Part shown: piece after piece, positions 1 to 10,323 of the stretch
How the letters are laid out: every line of letters begins with the position of its first letter
Position numbering within the stretch: the first letter of the stretch is position 1
DNA from: an uncultured Campylobacterales bacterium
Lineage (GTDB): Bacteria; Campylobacterota; Campylobacteria; Campylobacterales; Sulfurimonadaceae
Length of the DNA stretch: 47,645 nucleotides
NCBI GenBank assembly: GCA_903885085.1
Contig: CAISHH010000125.1
Location: 1-47,645 of the forward strand
Direction of reading: 5' to 3'
Position numbers and translations under genes: made by a program
The notes under the pieces: generated by a model
Seen by the model: the letters and a program-made list of their open reading frames with translations, nothing else
What the model was told of the DNA's origin: nothing
The model's database searches: none

Positions 1-54
1 ATAAATAAATAATTTTATTATTATATGAATCATAAATAAGATAGGAGTTTTCCC

Positions 55-714
55 ATGAAAAGTTTTATAGAAATTGTAGAAGAGATTAAAGATATCATCT
101 CAGAAGAACATCCAGGTAAAAAAATATTTGATAAAGATATTGCTGATGTTCTTGGAATTTCCCAGATGAATTTTGCAACCATGAAAAAAAGAGATAAAAT
201 GCCTTTTAGTGAGCTTTTGGACTTTTGCGCACGAAAAGCTATATCGATCAATTGGCTTTTATATGGTCAAGCACCTGAAAGTCTTGTTGAATCCACAAAC
301 CGTTTTTATATGGTTCGATATTTTAATGATGTCAGCGCATCAGCTGGCGGTGGTGGAGATGTAGATAACGAAGGATATCAAAGTTTGGAACTTTCTGAAA
401 ATTTTATAGATATCTTGGGTGGACAAACCCAGATGAAAAATATAGAAGCTATCAAAGTAAGCGGAGACTCTATGGAACCTACATTTTCTTATGATGACAT
501 TATTTTTATAAACCGTCAAAAAACTGATCTTTCTCGTGGTGGAGTTTTCGTTATAAGAACTGAACACGGACTTTTTATTAAAAGAGTCAGTAAAAGAATA
601 GATGGAAAAATAGATATAATCTCAGACAATAAAGAATACTCAAAACTTACCGTTCATCCTACAGAAGTAGAGTTCATTGGAAGAGTTGTCGGTAAGTTTG
701 GAAGTGTTGATTAA
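55..714 (+). CDS. HTH / S24-family LexA-like (phage CI-type) transcriptional repressor
   Basis: N-terminal HTH-like region; C-terminal VSGDSMEPTF...GLFIKRV Ser/Lys peptidase motifs; possible Ala-Gly self-cleavage site in SASAGGGG. Confidence 0.85.
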   Translation: MKSFIEIVEEIKDIISEEHPGKKIFDKDIADVLGISQMNFATMKKRDKMPFSELLDFCARKAISINWLLYGQAPESLVESTNRFYMVRYFNDVSASAGGGGDVDNEGYQSLELSENFIDILGGQTQMKNIEAIKVSGDSMEPTFSYDDIIFINRQKTDLSRGGVFVIRTEHGLFIKRVSKRIDGKIDIISDNKEYSKLTVHPTEVEFIGRVVGKFGSVD

Positions 715-754
715 CGCTTATACCCAAAGGGTACTTTGCATATAAGGAAAACAG

Positions 755-2059
755 TTGAACTATCTTTGGTCTTTATTTTTACTCTTTTTTCTAAGTGCGT
801 GCTCACAAGTGAATACTCTGGCCTATGCTGATATCGCAGATTTAAAAGAATTGCCGCAAACTGCAGTGCCTTATACGACTTCATTAGATGAAAACAGATC
901 ACTCTATGAAGTGCAATCTGAGTATGAAAAACATTATTTTCGAGCTTGGCATATGCAATTGTCAAAATTTTCTATTGAGAGCATACGATGGCCATTCAAA
1001 AGCTATACTCCTCAAAATAGTTATGGAGAAAATCTTGAGCCAATCTCTCAAGCATTTTTAGATCGTCTTGATACAAATACAAATTTTGACAAGTATGCGA
1101 GCATCAATGTAAAAGCAATCACTGTGCAACAAAGTAATTTAAGAGCACTTCCTACAGATAAACCTTTTTTTAATGATCCAAGAAAAGCTGGAGAGGGTTT
1201 TCCCTTTGATTATCTGCAAGAGAGTTCTATTCATGTCAATGAACCAATATTAGTTTCTCACTATTCACTTGATGGTGCATGGGCATACGTCTCTGCCTCA
1301 TATGCATCTGGATGGATTCATATAAATGACCTTGTATTACTTTCCGACCAACAGTGCCAAGAGTTTGAAAATGCAAAAAAGATCTCTATTACTGTAGATG
1401 ACTTTCCTATAAAAGATGATAAAAATCAATTTCTATATTATAGTAAGATTGGTATGCAATTTCCTATTTTACAAGAAACGAATGATAGCTATTATGCTTC
1501 TGTTATCGTTGCTGGGGCTGATAGTAGTGCCGTTTACAAACACATAATAATTCCAAAAAATATCGCAACCGCTGATGTATTGACATTAAATCAACAAAAT
1601 ATTACAACGCTTGTAGATGCAATTGTTCATACCCATTATGGTTGGGGAGGAATGTATGGAGAGAGAGACTGTTCATCCACACTTAGAGACTTATTTGCAC
1701 CTTTTGGTATATGGTTACCTAGAAACTCCTCTTATCAAGCCAAAGTTGGCAAAGTTATCTCACTGAGTGGACTTGGCGATGATGCAAAAATAGCGCTTAT
1801 TAAAAAAGAGGGTATCCCTTTTGAAACATTACTCCATAAAAAAGGACATATTCTTTTATATACAGGTGTCTATGATAATAAAGTAGTTGTTATGCATAAT
1901 CTATGGGGAATAAAAATATCTGGTGGTGGAAAAGATGGAAGAATTATTGTAGGAAAAACAGTTTTCTCAACTTTAGAGATAGGCAAAGAGCAAAAATTTT
2001 ATAATGGGAGTTTGCTAAGTAAACTCGACAGTATGAATATCTTAACTCTTAAACCTTGA
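755..2059 (+). CDS. SH3 / NlpC-P60 (C40) peptidase-like lipoprotein
   Basis: TTG start, lipobox LFFLSACS, YGWGGMYGERDCSSTLRDLFAPFG catalytic Cys region, GHILLYTG His region. Confidence 0.82.
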   Translation: MNYLWSLFLLFFLSACSQVNTLAYADIADLKELPQTAVPYTTSLDENRSLYEVQSEYEKHYFRAWHMQLSKFSIESIRWPFKSYTPQNSYGENLEPISQAFLDRLDTNTNFDKYASINVKAITVQQSNLRALPTDKPFFNDPRKAGEGFPFDYLQESSIHVNEPILVSHYSLDGAWAYVSASYASGWIHINDLVLLSDQQCQEFENAKKISITVDDFPIKDDKNQFLYYSKIGMQFPILQETNDSYYASVIVAGADSSAVYKHIIIPKNIATADVLTLNQQNITTLVDAIVHTHYGWGGMYGERDCSSTLRDLFAPFGIWLPRNSSYQAKVGKVISLSGLGDDAKIALIKKEGIPFETLLHKKGHILLYTGVYDNKVVVMHNLWGIKISGGGKDGRIIVGKTVFSTLEIGKEQKFYNGSLLSKLDSMNILTLKP

Positions 2060-2354
2060 TATCTAAAAGAGAACCGAACATCTCATTTTGAGTCTTAATA
2101 GTATTCACATTTGCTTCAACAGATCTTGATATAGTAATCTGGTCTGTTATCTCTTTTGTAAGATCTGTTTGACTTTGTTGTGAGCCATTATCAGTCGCAA
2201 ATTGCGTATTTGCACTTATAATTCCATTTCCAGTGCTACTTAGGCGTGTGTCTGAAGGTATAAATCCATCAGTATTTACATTTGCAATATTATTAGCATT
2301 ACTATTCAAAAAGACTTGATTAGCTTGAATTGATGAAACATTTGAAGATATCAC
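2049..2354 (-). CDS. Flagellar basal-body rod-like protein
   Basis: N-terminal NANNIANVNTDGF and C-terminal SVEANVNTIKTQNEMFGSLLDIKV, as in rod/hook proteins. Confidence 0.7.
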   Translation of the reverse strand: MISSNVSSIQANQVFLNSNANNIANVNTDGFIPSDTRLSSTGNGIISANTQFATDNGSQQSQTDLTKEITDQITISRSVEANVNTIKTQNEMFGSLLDIKV

Positions 2355-2420
2355 AATGACCCCTTTAAAGAGTCATTATAGAATGATTTAACTGAAGTTA
2401 AAATAAGTAAAATTTTGAAG

Positions 2421-3620
2421 CTAGTGAAGATCAGCGTTTAGTTTTACTTCTCTTGTTGAACGGCTCACTGAAAGCTCGCCTGTAAGAGAGTTTTGTCTAA
2501 AATGAAGTCCATTAAGACCTGCGAGTTCTTTACCTTTAAAAATTTCACCACTAAGAGTATGTTCTGCATTCACTTGATTTATTTTTTCTAAATTTTGCGC
2601 CGACATAGTAACTTTTGTACCTTCTAAGATAGCAATACCTGCATCAATGATACAAGCATCTCCAAGAGGAATTCCACAAACGCTATTTGCACCAAGAAGA
2701 CAATTTTTTCCTATTGAAATAGGATTGCCATCAGTTCCGCTTAAAACTCCAAGAATAGAAGCTCCACCACCAACGTCACTGCCATCTCCAACGATCGCAG
2801 AAGAAGAGATACGTCCCTCAACCATACTTACACCAGTTGTTCCAGCATTGAAGTTGATGTAACTTGCACCTGGCATAACTGTAGTTCCTGCATGAAGCTG
2901 TGCGCCAAAACGAACTTTTGATGCTTCTAAGATACGCGTGTTGTTCGCTGGAATGATGTGTTGTAAAAATCTTGGAAATTTATCTACAAAGTCAATATTT
3001 GGATATGTATTTGAGAGTTTAAGTTCAATTTCAAATTCTCTTAACCACTCAAGCTCAATCGGAGCACCTGCTGACCATGCAACATTTGGCAATGCTCCAA
3101 AAGCACCATTAAGATTGATACTTCTGAGTGCAACTTTTGCTAAAGAAAGAGCATAAAGTTTAAGATATGTTGCTTCAACACTCACACATGGAGCGTCATT
3201 GAAGATAAATACAACTCTAAATTCTCCCTCTCTACATCCGCTTTCTTTTAGTTCTGCGTAAAGGTGTGAAACAACTTGGATATTTCTATGTGCATCACCA
3301 TATGCTTCGTCGCTGTAAGGAGTAAAAGCATTAAGACAGTTCTCTAAAAATGCTAGATTCACATTGCAAACAACTTCATTTTGTGTGAAGTCTACAGCTA
3401 TTCCTTGCTCTTTTAATGCTTCGATAAAAATAGCAGCACTTCCAAAATTTTCATTCCAGTTGATAACAGGGTAGGTTGCTTGAAGCACTTTATCACTGTT
3501 TAACTGACCAAAATCAACTCTTGCAATACCAAAAGCAAGTGGATTTTTATAATCTTTTGTTTGGGATTTTATATTTTCTATCAACGCTTTAAAAGCATCG
3601 CTTGTTTCTATGATTTGCAT
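2421..3620 (-). CDS. dapD: 2,3,4,5-tetrahydropyridine-2,6-dicarboxylate N-succinyltransferase (Campylobacterota-type)
   Basis: Hexapeptide-repeat C-terminal half (VRFGAQLHAGTTVMPGASYINFNAGTTG...VGGGASILGVLSG) and overall length. Confidence 0.85.
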   Translation of the reverse strand: MQIIETSDAFKALIENIKSQTKDYKNPLAFGIARVDFGQLNSDKVLQATYPVINWNENFGSAAIFIEALKEQGIAVDFTQNEVVCNVNLAFLENCLNAFTPYSDEAYGDAHRNIQVVSHLYAELKESGCREGEFRVVFIFNDAPCVSVEATYLKLYALSLAKVALRSINLNGAFGALPNVAWSAGAPIELEWLREFEIELKLSNTYPNIDFVDKFPRFLQHIIPANNTRILEASKVRFGAQLHAGTTVMPGASYINFNAGTTGVSMVEGRISSSAIVGDGSDVGGGASILGVLSGTDGNPISIGKNCLLGANSVCGIPLGDACIIDAGIAILEGTKVTMSAQNLEKINQVNAEHTLSGEIFKGKELAGLNGLHFRQNSLTGELSVSRSTREVKLNADLH

Positions 3621-3722
3621 ATTAAGACTCTTTTTTTAAGATTTGTTTGCAATTATACTTAAAAAAAATTAATTGGCTAAGTGTTAAAAATGGAAGGTAT
3701 AATTTCACATTATTAGGTGGTT

Positions 3723-4196
3723 ATGATGGATGAATGGATTAAATTTTTACAAGAGAATGATTACTTAGGTATAAAAAAATATCTCAAAAGTAACGTTGAT
3801 GTCAATGAGAGTAGTGAAGAGGGCGATTCTGTTTTGGCTCTAGCGCTTAGATATAGATGTGATGATGAGATCATAGATCTCTTAATCGATAGCGGTGCTG
3901 ATTTGGAAGATTTTAATGAAGATGGCGTGAGTATTTTAGATTATGCCATTATGTATAATAAAATTGATTTGACAAAAAAGCTTTTAGAATCAGGGATTGA
4001 TGTCAATTTTACGCGCAGGCGAAGCAAGTTTACCCCTCTTATGGGCGCTGTTTGTTATGGACGCAAAGAGATTGCAAAGTTGCTTTTAGAAAATGGAGCG
4101 GACAAAGAGGCTGTGGATTCAAAAGGGCTTGATCCTCTTGCCTTTGCTAAAAAAACACATAGAAAAAGTATGATCGAATTTCTTGAAAACTGTTAA
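3723..4196 (+). CDS. Ankyrin-repeat protein
   Basis: Repeats such as KFTPLMGAVCYGRKEIAKLLLENGADKEAVDSKG; ATG at 3723 preferred to GTG at 3717. Confidence 0.85.
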   Translation: MMDEWIKFLQENDYLGIKKYLKSNVDVNESSEEGDSVLALALRYRCDDEIIDLLIDSGADLEDFNEDGVSILDYAIMYNKIDLTKKLLESGIDVNFTRRRSKFTPLMGAVCYGRKEIAKLLLENGADKEAVDSKGLDPLAFAKKTHRKSMIEFLENC

Positions 4197-4930
4197 TCAA
4201 GAAGTTTGTATTCGATATTTTTTGACTCTAGAAAAGTTTTAAATTTTTCAAACTCATTTTTGACAATTTCTTCATCATAATAGTTTAAAGAAAGTTCCAC
4301 TTCTGGGCCATTCTTTCCTATAATAGGTAAAGAAGAAAGCTCCATATCTGATGGAATCTCATTCATAAGATCTATCAAAGTGTTTTCGCTCGTATAAGCA
4401 AAAAGTGTCTTTCTGTACTTTTTCACAGAGTTGCAAAAGTATTTTTCGACACACTCAGTTATCATGGGATGAGACATCTCAGGGAATCCTGGAACAAAAA
4501 AGTATCTATGATCTAACTCAAATGCAGACATATTATTGATAGGATTTTTTATGAGATTGGCATTTTCTGGTAGGTCTGACATAAATATACGGTGAGGATA
4601 CGCTTCCGCCCCAAATCTTTCTATGATATCTTTTTCAAACTTTTTATTTCTTACTAAAGGTTTACATGTAAAGACCTCGGCGGCTATTTCACGAGTAAGA
4701 TCATCAGGAGTTGAGCCTATACCGCCAAAGCTAAAAAGTACCGCTTTTTCATCTTTTTTTACCAACTCAAAAATATCTGTCATAAAATTTTTCTCATCTT
4801 TTATGATAAAGGTCGCAAAAAGATTATGTCCGTAAGAGTTTAAAAGATCACGAACAAATCTGAAATGCTTATCTTCCCTTCTTCCATTGAGTATCTCTGT
4901 ACCTATAATAACCGCATAAAAATTAAACAT
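4193..4930 (-). CDS. CinA-like / MoCF molybdopterin-binding domain protein
   Basis: IIGTEILNGRREDKH, SFGGIGSTPDDLTREIAAE, FFVPGFPEM motifs. Confidence 0.85.
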   Translation of the reverse strand: MFNFYAVIIGTEILNGRREDKHFRFVRDLLNSYGHNLFATFIIKDEKNFMTDIFELVKKDEKAVLFSFGGIGSTPDDLTREIAAEVFTCKPLVRNKKFEKDIIERFGAEAYPHRIFMSDLPENANLIKNPINNMSAFELDHRYFFVPGFPEMSHPMITECVEKYFCNSVKKYRKTLFAYTSENTLIDLMNEIPSDMELSSLPIIGKNGPEVELSLNYYDEEIVKNEFEKFKTFLESKNIEYKLLD

Positions 4931-5049
4931 ATTAAAAATCCTTGATAGCTTTTAAAAACGAGTGATTATAATGAGAATCTTGTTATATATGCCTTACATG
5001 TAACCAACTATTTGGTATTATTTTACCTATAATAATTGAAGGATAGAAA

Positions 5050-5322
5050 ATGTTATTTTCACAAAAACTCGAAGAGATGATAAAACAAAGTGTGTTGCCA
5101 GATATCGAAGATAGAATGGATGAGCTTTATGAAGTTATCGCAGATAAAAAAAATGAGTCTATTGAAGAAGCGAAAGAGGAACTTGAAGAACTTATTGAGT
5201 TTCGTGATGATTTAAAAGAGATTCTTGTTGATATCGAATGTGGCGAGATTGAAGAAGATGAATGTGAAGAGATCTTGAATGACATCATATCAGCGCAAAC
5301 AGAAGAAGATGACGAAGAGTAG
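5050..5322 (+). CDS. Small, very acidic conserved-type hypothetical protein
   Basis: 90-aa ORF with RBS-like upstream sequence, just upstream of adk; no domain recognised. Confidence 0.6.
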   Translation: MLFSQKLEEMIKQSVLPDIEDRMDELYEVIADKKNESIEEAKEELEELIEFRDDLKEILVDIECGEIEEDECEEILNDIISAQTEEDDEE

Positions 5323-5371
5323 ATTAAACTCATTTGTATATAATTTTAACAACAAAACAGATAGGACTTAA

Positions 5372-6022
<651 letters not shown>

Positions 6023-6034
6023 ATAGAGTTATAT

Positions 6035-6061
6035 GTAACCCTTTTGGGTTACGCAAAAGGG
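6035..6061 (+). promoter_or_regulatory. Two mutually exclusive hairpins overlapping the RBS of the 6068 ORF
   Basis: Hairpin A GTAACCC(6035-6041)/GGGTTAC(6046-6052); hairpin B CCCTTTTG(6039-6046)/CAAAAGGG(6054-6061); both perfect. Confidence 0.5.
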
Positions 6062-6067
6062 GATATT

Positions 6068-6226
6068 ATGAAAACACTTTGTGACCTTAAACGAGATGAT
6101 CTCGAGAAAGATTTTTCCAAAATTGTTAATATCGTGAGTCAACCAAGATTTATATGCAAAAAATGTGCACGTGTTGCAAACGAGAAACAATATCTTTGTA
6201 AAGCAGTAAAACTTAAAGATATTTGA
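6068..6226 (+). CDS. Small Cys-containing protein (52 aa)
   Basis: ATG at 6068 with AAAAGGGG immediately upstream; CKKC...C pattern; ORF-track start at 6044 lies inside the hairpin region and is less likely. Confidence 0.6.
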   Translation: MKTLCDLKRDDLEKDFSKIVNIVSQPRFICKKCARVANEKQYLCKAVKLKDI

Positions 6227-6357
6227 TCTAAATAAATCTATGCAATCGAAGTAACTATTCAATATAATCTAACACTACATTCACTGCTCTTCAATAATAA
6301 CTTTGTCACTTTTTTCTGTAAAATAAAAAGTGTTATAATGGGTGCTAAAGGATAATT

Positions 6358-6873
6358 ATGAACAAAAATTATATTTTTATAAGCTTAATGGCAAGTTTAT
6401 TTATAACGGGATGTTCCGTTCAACCACTTACTCCATCAAATAAATTTAATCCAATTCTTACAAAATTTCTTTATGAAAATCATGGAAAAAGTACTATTAA
6501 AGGGAGCGCATATTTGCGTAACAATAGTGGGAAAATAGTAACATGTGAAGGGCTAGAAGTGGGGATGATCCCCGTTACACCATATTCATCTGAGCGCATG
6601 GAACATATATATTCTAGCACAGAGCATGGTTATAGAGCATTCTCAAGAGGGATTCCCCAGTTTACTCAAACTCCAGATAAATATGAACAATATGTTGTAA
6701 AAAGAGTCTGCGACAGCCAAGGTCATTTTACCTATGAAAATGTAGGAGATGGTGAGTATTTCATCACTACATCAGTTCAATGGCAAAATGGAAATGAAAA
6801 AGAGGGCGATATTTTGATGCAAAAAGTTAAAGTCTCTAATCGTGAGACTAAAAAAATCACATTAACGAAATAG
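6358..6873 (+). CDS. Lipoprotein of unknown function
   Basis: Lipobox FITGCS; -10-like TATAAT at 6334-6339; no family recognised. Confidence 0.7.
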   Translation: MNKNYIFISLMASLFITGCSVQPLTPSNKFNPILTKFLYENHGKSTIKGSAYLRNNSGKIVTCEGLEVGMIPVTPYSSERMEHIYSSTEHGYRAFSRGIPQFTQTPDKYEQYVVKRVCDSQGHFTYENVGDGEYFITTSVQWQNGNEKEGDILMQKVKVSNRETKKITLTK

Positions 6874-6878
6874 AAAAT

Positions 6879-6903
6879 AGCAACTAAAATTTATTCAGTT
6901 GCT
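6879..6903 (-). terminator. Stem-loop at the end of the entericidin-like gene
   Basis: AGCAACT/AGTTGCT 7-bp stem followed by an AT-rich tract on the minus strand. Confidence 0.45.
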
Positions 6904-7031
6904 TTATGAATAGCTTGCTTTGTTGAGCTCCATGCGTTGCTAGAGTCTTCTTTGACACCGTTCCAAGTTTGTGAACATCCACTGATTAGCAAGATAACCA
7001 TTACCGCTAAAAGTAAAATAGAATTTTTCAT
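6891..7031 (-). CDS. Entericidin-like small lipoprotein (46 aa)
   Basis: MKNSILLLAVMVILLISGCSQTWNGVKEDSSNAWSSTKQAIHKATE*; lipobox LISGC; not in supplied ORF track. Confidence 0.75.
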   Translation of the reverse strand: MKNSILLLAVMVILLISGCSQTWNGVKEDSSNAWSSTKQAIHKATE

Positions 7032-7040
7032 AATATACTC

Positions 7041-7616
7041 CTATAATGTTGAATTGATAAAACTTCCCATCTTAGAAACAATCTCTTCGATAGTCCCTTC
7101 GCCACTGATTACATGTAAGAGATTTTTAGCATTATAAAAAGCTTGTATCTCTTCTAATGGTTCAGTATAAACTTTCATGCGGTTATCAAAAACCTCTGTA
7201 TTGTCATCAGCTCCGCGTGCACGTCCTAAGACTCTATCGCGCGCTGTTTCTTCGCTTACATGTACTTCTATGACACTGCTGAGTTCTAAAGATGAATCGT
7301 TTTGCAGATATTCATCCAAAGCGTTTAACTGTTCCATACTTCTTGGATAACCATCGATAATGATGATATCTGTCGGAGCGTTTTTGATAGCGTTTACGAT
7401 AGTCGTGATCGCTATTTTGATTGGAACAATGAGACCTTTGGAAATGTAGTTGTTTATCTCTAAACCTAGCTCACTACCACTTGCAACTTCCCCACGGAGC
7501 ATATCGCCAGTAGAGTAGTGAGTTATCTCATCGTTTTGCTTTGCAATGAGCTCTGCATCTGTAGTTTTCCCAGAGCCAGGAGCTCCGATAATGAGGAATA
7601 GTTTTTTACGACTCAT
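7041..7616 (-). CDS. Adenylate kinase-like nucleoside monophosphate kinase (Campylobacterota short type)
   Basis: [40 protein letters not shown]; short LID; overlaps the start of aspS. Confidence 0.85.
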   Translation of the reverse strand: MSRKKLFLIIGAPGSGKTTDAELIAKQNDEITHYSTGDMLRGEVASGSELGLEINNYISKGLIVPIKIAITTIVNAIKNAPTDIIIIDGYPRSMEQLNALDEYLQNDSSLELSSVIEVHVSEETARDRVLGRARGADDNTEVFDNRMKVYTEPLEEIQAFYNAKNLLHVISGEGTIEEIVSKMGSFINSTL

Positions 7617-9373
7617 TATGCTTTTACTTGCTCGCGGATTCTGATGTGTAGGTCTTTGAGTTGGTCATTATCTACAGGACTTGGTGCATGAGTTAGCATA
7701 CAAGAAGCTTTTTGCGTTTTAGGGAATGCAATGACATCACGGATGCTTGATTTTTTAGAGATCAACATCATAAGTCTGTCAAAACCGATAGCAAAACCAC
7801 CATGTGGAGGAGCACCAAATTTAAGTGCATCGAGTAGGAAACCAAACTTCTCTCTTGCTTCTTCTTCACCGATGCCTAGAAGCTTAAATACTTCTTCTTG
7901 AACTTCAGGTTTATGGATACGAATACTTCCACCACCAAGTTCAGTACCGTTTAAAACGATATCATAAGCAATAGATTCTATCTCTTCTATGTCATTTTTA
8001 TCTGTATCTTTAGGCATTGTAAATGGATGGTGAAGTGCTTTGACACGACCATCTTCCACTTCAAACATAGGAAAATCAACAACCCATACGAACTCAAATT
8101 TGTCTTTATCAACAAGATTCATCTTCTCATGTTCAGCGATAAAGATTCTAAAACGTCCCATATAATCAAGAACAGTCTTTTTATCACCAGCACCAAAGAA
8201 AACAACGTCACCCACTTCAAGTTCAGTTCTCTCGATTAAAAGGGCAATATCTTCTTCCTTAAAGAACTTCAAAAGTGGACCTTTTAAGCCGTCTTCTTGC
8301 ATCTGAAAGTATCCAAGACCATGTGCACCAAACTTTCTTACATAATCTTCAAAACTTTTCATCTCACGTTTAGAGAAAACAAGGTCAGCACCCGGAACTC
8401 TTAGCGCTTTGATACGGTTTTTATGAGGTTGTTTTGCGATATTTGTAAATATTTCATTATCACAACGCTCAAAAATATCAATAACATCAACCATTTTAAG
8501 GTCATATCTAAGGTCTGGTTTATCTGAACCGTACCATTCCATAGCATCAGAGTATTTGATGTGATTAAACGGTGGTTTGATCTCTACGCCACAAGCGCTA
8601 AACATCCCTACTAAAAGATCTTCAGCTACTTTGATAACATCTTTTTGATTACAAAAGCTCATCTCGACATCTATTTGAGTAAATTCAGGTTGTCTGTCAG
8701 CTCTTAAATCTTCATCTCTAAAACATTTTGCAATCTGGAAATATCTGTCAAATCCACCGACCATCAAAAGTTGTTTGAAAAGCTGTGGTGATTGTGGAAG
8801 AGCATAAAACTCTCCATTATGCACACGTGAAGGCACAAGATAATCTCTTGCTCCCTCAGGAGTTGATTTTGTCAAAATTGGAGTTTCAACTTCCAAAAAT
8901 CCGTGAGCATCAAGGACGTTACGAGCTGCAATAGCCGCTTTTGAACGAAGACGGAAAGTTTCGAACATTGATGGATCACGAAGTTCTAAATAACGGTATT
9001 TTAGACGCGTTTCTTCACCAACGTTTTTATCACCGATTACAAATGGAGTAGGGGCACTTTTATTTTCTATAACGAGTACATCTACAACCATCTCTATATC
9101 ACCGGTTTTAAGACGAGGATTTACAAGTCCTTCGCCACGAGGACGGATTTTACCAGTTGCAACAAGTACAAACTCGTCACGAACGCTATCAGCGACTTTG
9201 TGAGCTTCTGCATTGTCTGATGGATCAAATACAAGTTGAATTAATCCGCTTTTATCGCGTACATCGATGAATATAATTCCGCCATGATCGCGGTAGCTAT
9301 TTGCCCAACCAGCGACAGTAACGACTTCACCAACGTGTTTTATGCTTAGGTCTGTACAATAATGAGTTCTCAA
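7616..9373 (-). CDS. aspS: Aspartate--tRNA(Asp/Asn) ligase
   Basis: [63 protein letters not shown]. Confidence 0.97.
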   Translation of the reverse strand: MRTHYCTDLSIKHVGEVVTVAGWANSYRDHGGIIFIDVRDKSGLIQLVFDPSDNAEAHKVADSVRDEFVLVATGKIRPRGEGLVNPRLKTGDIEMVVDVLVIENKSAPTPFVIGDKNVGEETRLKYRYLELRDPSMFETFRLRSKAAIAARNVLDAHGFLEVETPILTKSTPEGARDYLVPSRVHNGEFYALPQSPQLFKQLLMVGGFDRYFQIAKCFRDEDLRADRQPEFTQIDVEMSFCNQKDVIKVAEDLLVGMFSACGVEIKPPFNHIKYSDAMEWYGSDKPDLRYDLKMVDVIDIFERCDNEIFTNIAKQPHKNRIKALRVPGADLVFSKREMKSFEDYVRKFGAHGLGYFQMQEDGLKGPLLKFFKEEDIALLIERTELEVGDVVFFGAGDKKTVLDYMGRFRIFIAEHEKMNLVDKDKFEFVWVVDFPMFEVEDGRVKALHHPFTMPKDTDKNDIEEIESIAYDIVLNGTELGGGSIRIHKPEVQEEVFKLLGIGEEEAREKFGFLLDALKFGAPPHGGFAIGFDRLMMLISKKSSIRDVIAFPKTQKASCMLTHAPSPVDNDQLKDLHIRIREQVKA

Positions 9374-9483
9374 ATCTAGATTCCTAAAGAAAAATTTTTG
9401 CGATTATAACGCAACTATACTGATAGCAAAATAAACGTCAGTGCTTGATATTTGAGCCTACGCTCGCTAAAAAACTTATTCTA

Positions 9484-10287
9484 TCAGACTGCTTCTTTAT
9501 GTTTAAGCATTTTATAAGATGACAGTAAAAGTATCAAACAAAGTATTGGGATTAAAACATTCGGTGATATTATTCCTAAGAATAAACTTCCTATATATGC
9601 GCCGATGATAGATCCTAATGCGAAAATAGCGGTAAAAGACTTCATTGTATATAAAACTTTAAAACTGTCATCTCGACTGTATCTGAAAAATGCTACAAGC
9701 ATAGTTGGAAGACTGATTGCTAATGATAAACTTCCGGCTAGTTTTATATCTACACCATAAATTAAAATAATCGTAGGTATATATAGCTCTCCACCAGCAA
9801 CACCAAGAATTGCTGCAATTGCCCCAATTATAAGACCTAAAATCACTCCAACACCCATATTAAGTAGATCATTATGAAATAGATTACCACTATGATGTAA
9901 ACTGTAATGATCCATAATAAGCACTATTGCTATGAAAAGAAGCAAACCTGAAATTACTTTATACAGTGTTTGTCCTTTTAATTTTACAGCGAATCCTGCA
10001 CCAAACCAAGCACCCATAATACTTCCAAATAAAAGAGTAAAAATAATATTTGAGTTTTCAACCAGCATTGAAATAGGTGTCGTAGAAAGTCTAAAAGGCA
10101 ATGCAAAACCAACTACGACAAGACTCATAGCTTTATTTAATATTACAGCACTTATTGCATTAAAGTTAAAAAAATATATTAACAATGGAAGTCGAAACTC
10201 AGCACCGCCTAAGCCAACAAGTCCTCCAAGGATACCGATCATTCCTCCGCTAAGAAAACCTTTTACCGAGTTTTTATTTTTGTTCAT
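9484..10287 (-). CDS. TauE/SafE (TSUP) family membrane transporter
   Basis: GGLVGLGGAEFRLPLL and GAIAAILGVAGGELYIP repeat motifs in a polytopic protein. Confidence 0.85.
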   Translation of the reverse strand: MNKNKNSVKGFLSGGMIGILGGLVGLGGAEFRLPLLIYFFNFNAISAVILNKAMSLVVVGFALPFRLSTTPISMLVENSNIIFTLLFGSIMGAWFGAGFAVKLKGQTLYKVISGLLLFIAIVLIMDHYSLHHSGNLFHNDLLNMGVGVILGLIIGAIAAILGVAGGELYIPTIILIYGVDIKLAGSLSLAISLPTMLVAFFRYSRDDSFKVLYTMKSFTAIFALGSIIGAYIGSLFLGIISPNVLIPILCLILLLSSYKMLKHKEAV

Positions 10288-10323
10288 TTTTATAAACCTT
10301 TTACAAAGTTTCTATAGGATAAA

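Noticed and set aside
30-567. Minus-strand ORFs opposite the S24 repressor gene
   Set aside because: Fully antisense to a well-supported CDS, no recognisable protein features.
721-733. TACCC-AAA-GGGTA inverted repeat between the repressor and the lipoprotein gene
   Set aside because: Only 5 bp, no T-run; too weak to call a terminator or operator.
6307-6332. CACTTTTT/AAAAAGTG inverted repeat just upstream of TATAAT before the 6358 gene
   Set aside because: Simple A/T tracts with 3 GC-type positions per arm at most; could be an operator but not distinguishable from promoter background.
9400-9484. GAGCCTACGCTCG-like short inverted repeat downstream of the TSUP transporter
   Set aside because: 4-bp stem only; no further support for a terminator or RNA.
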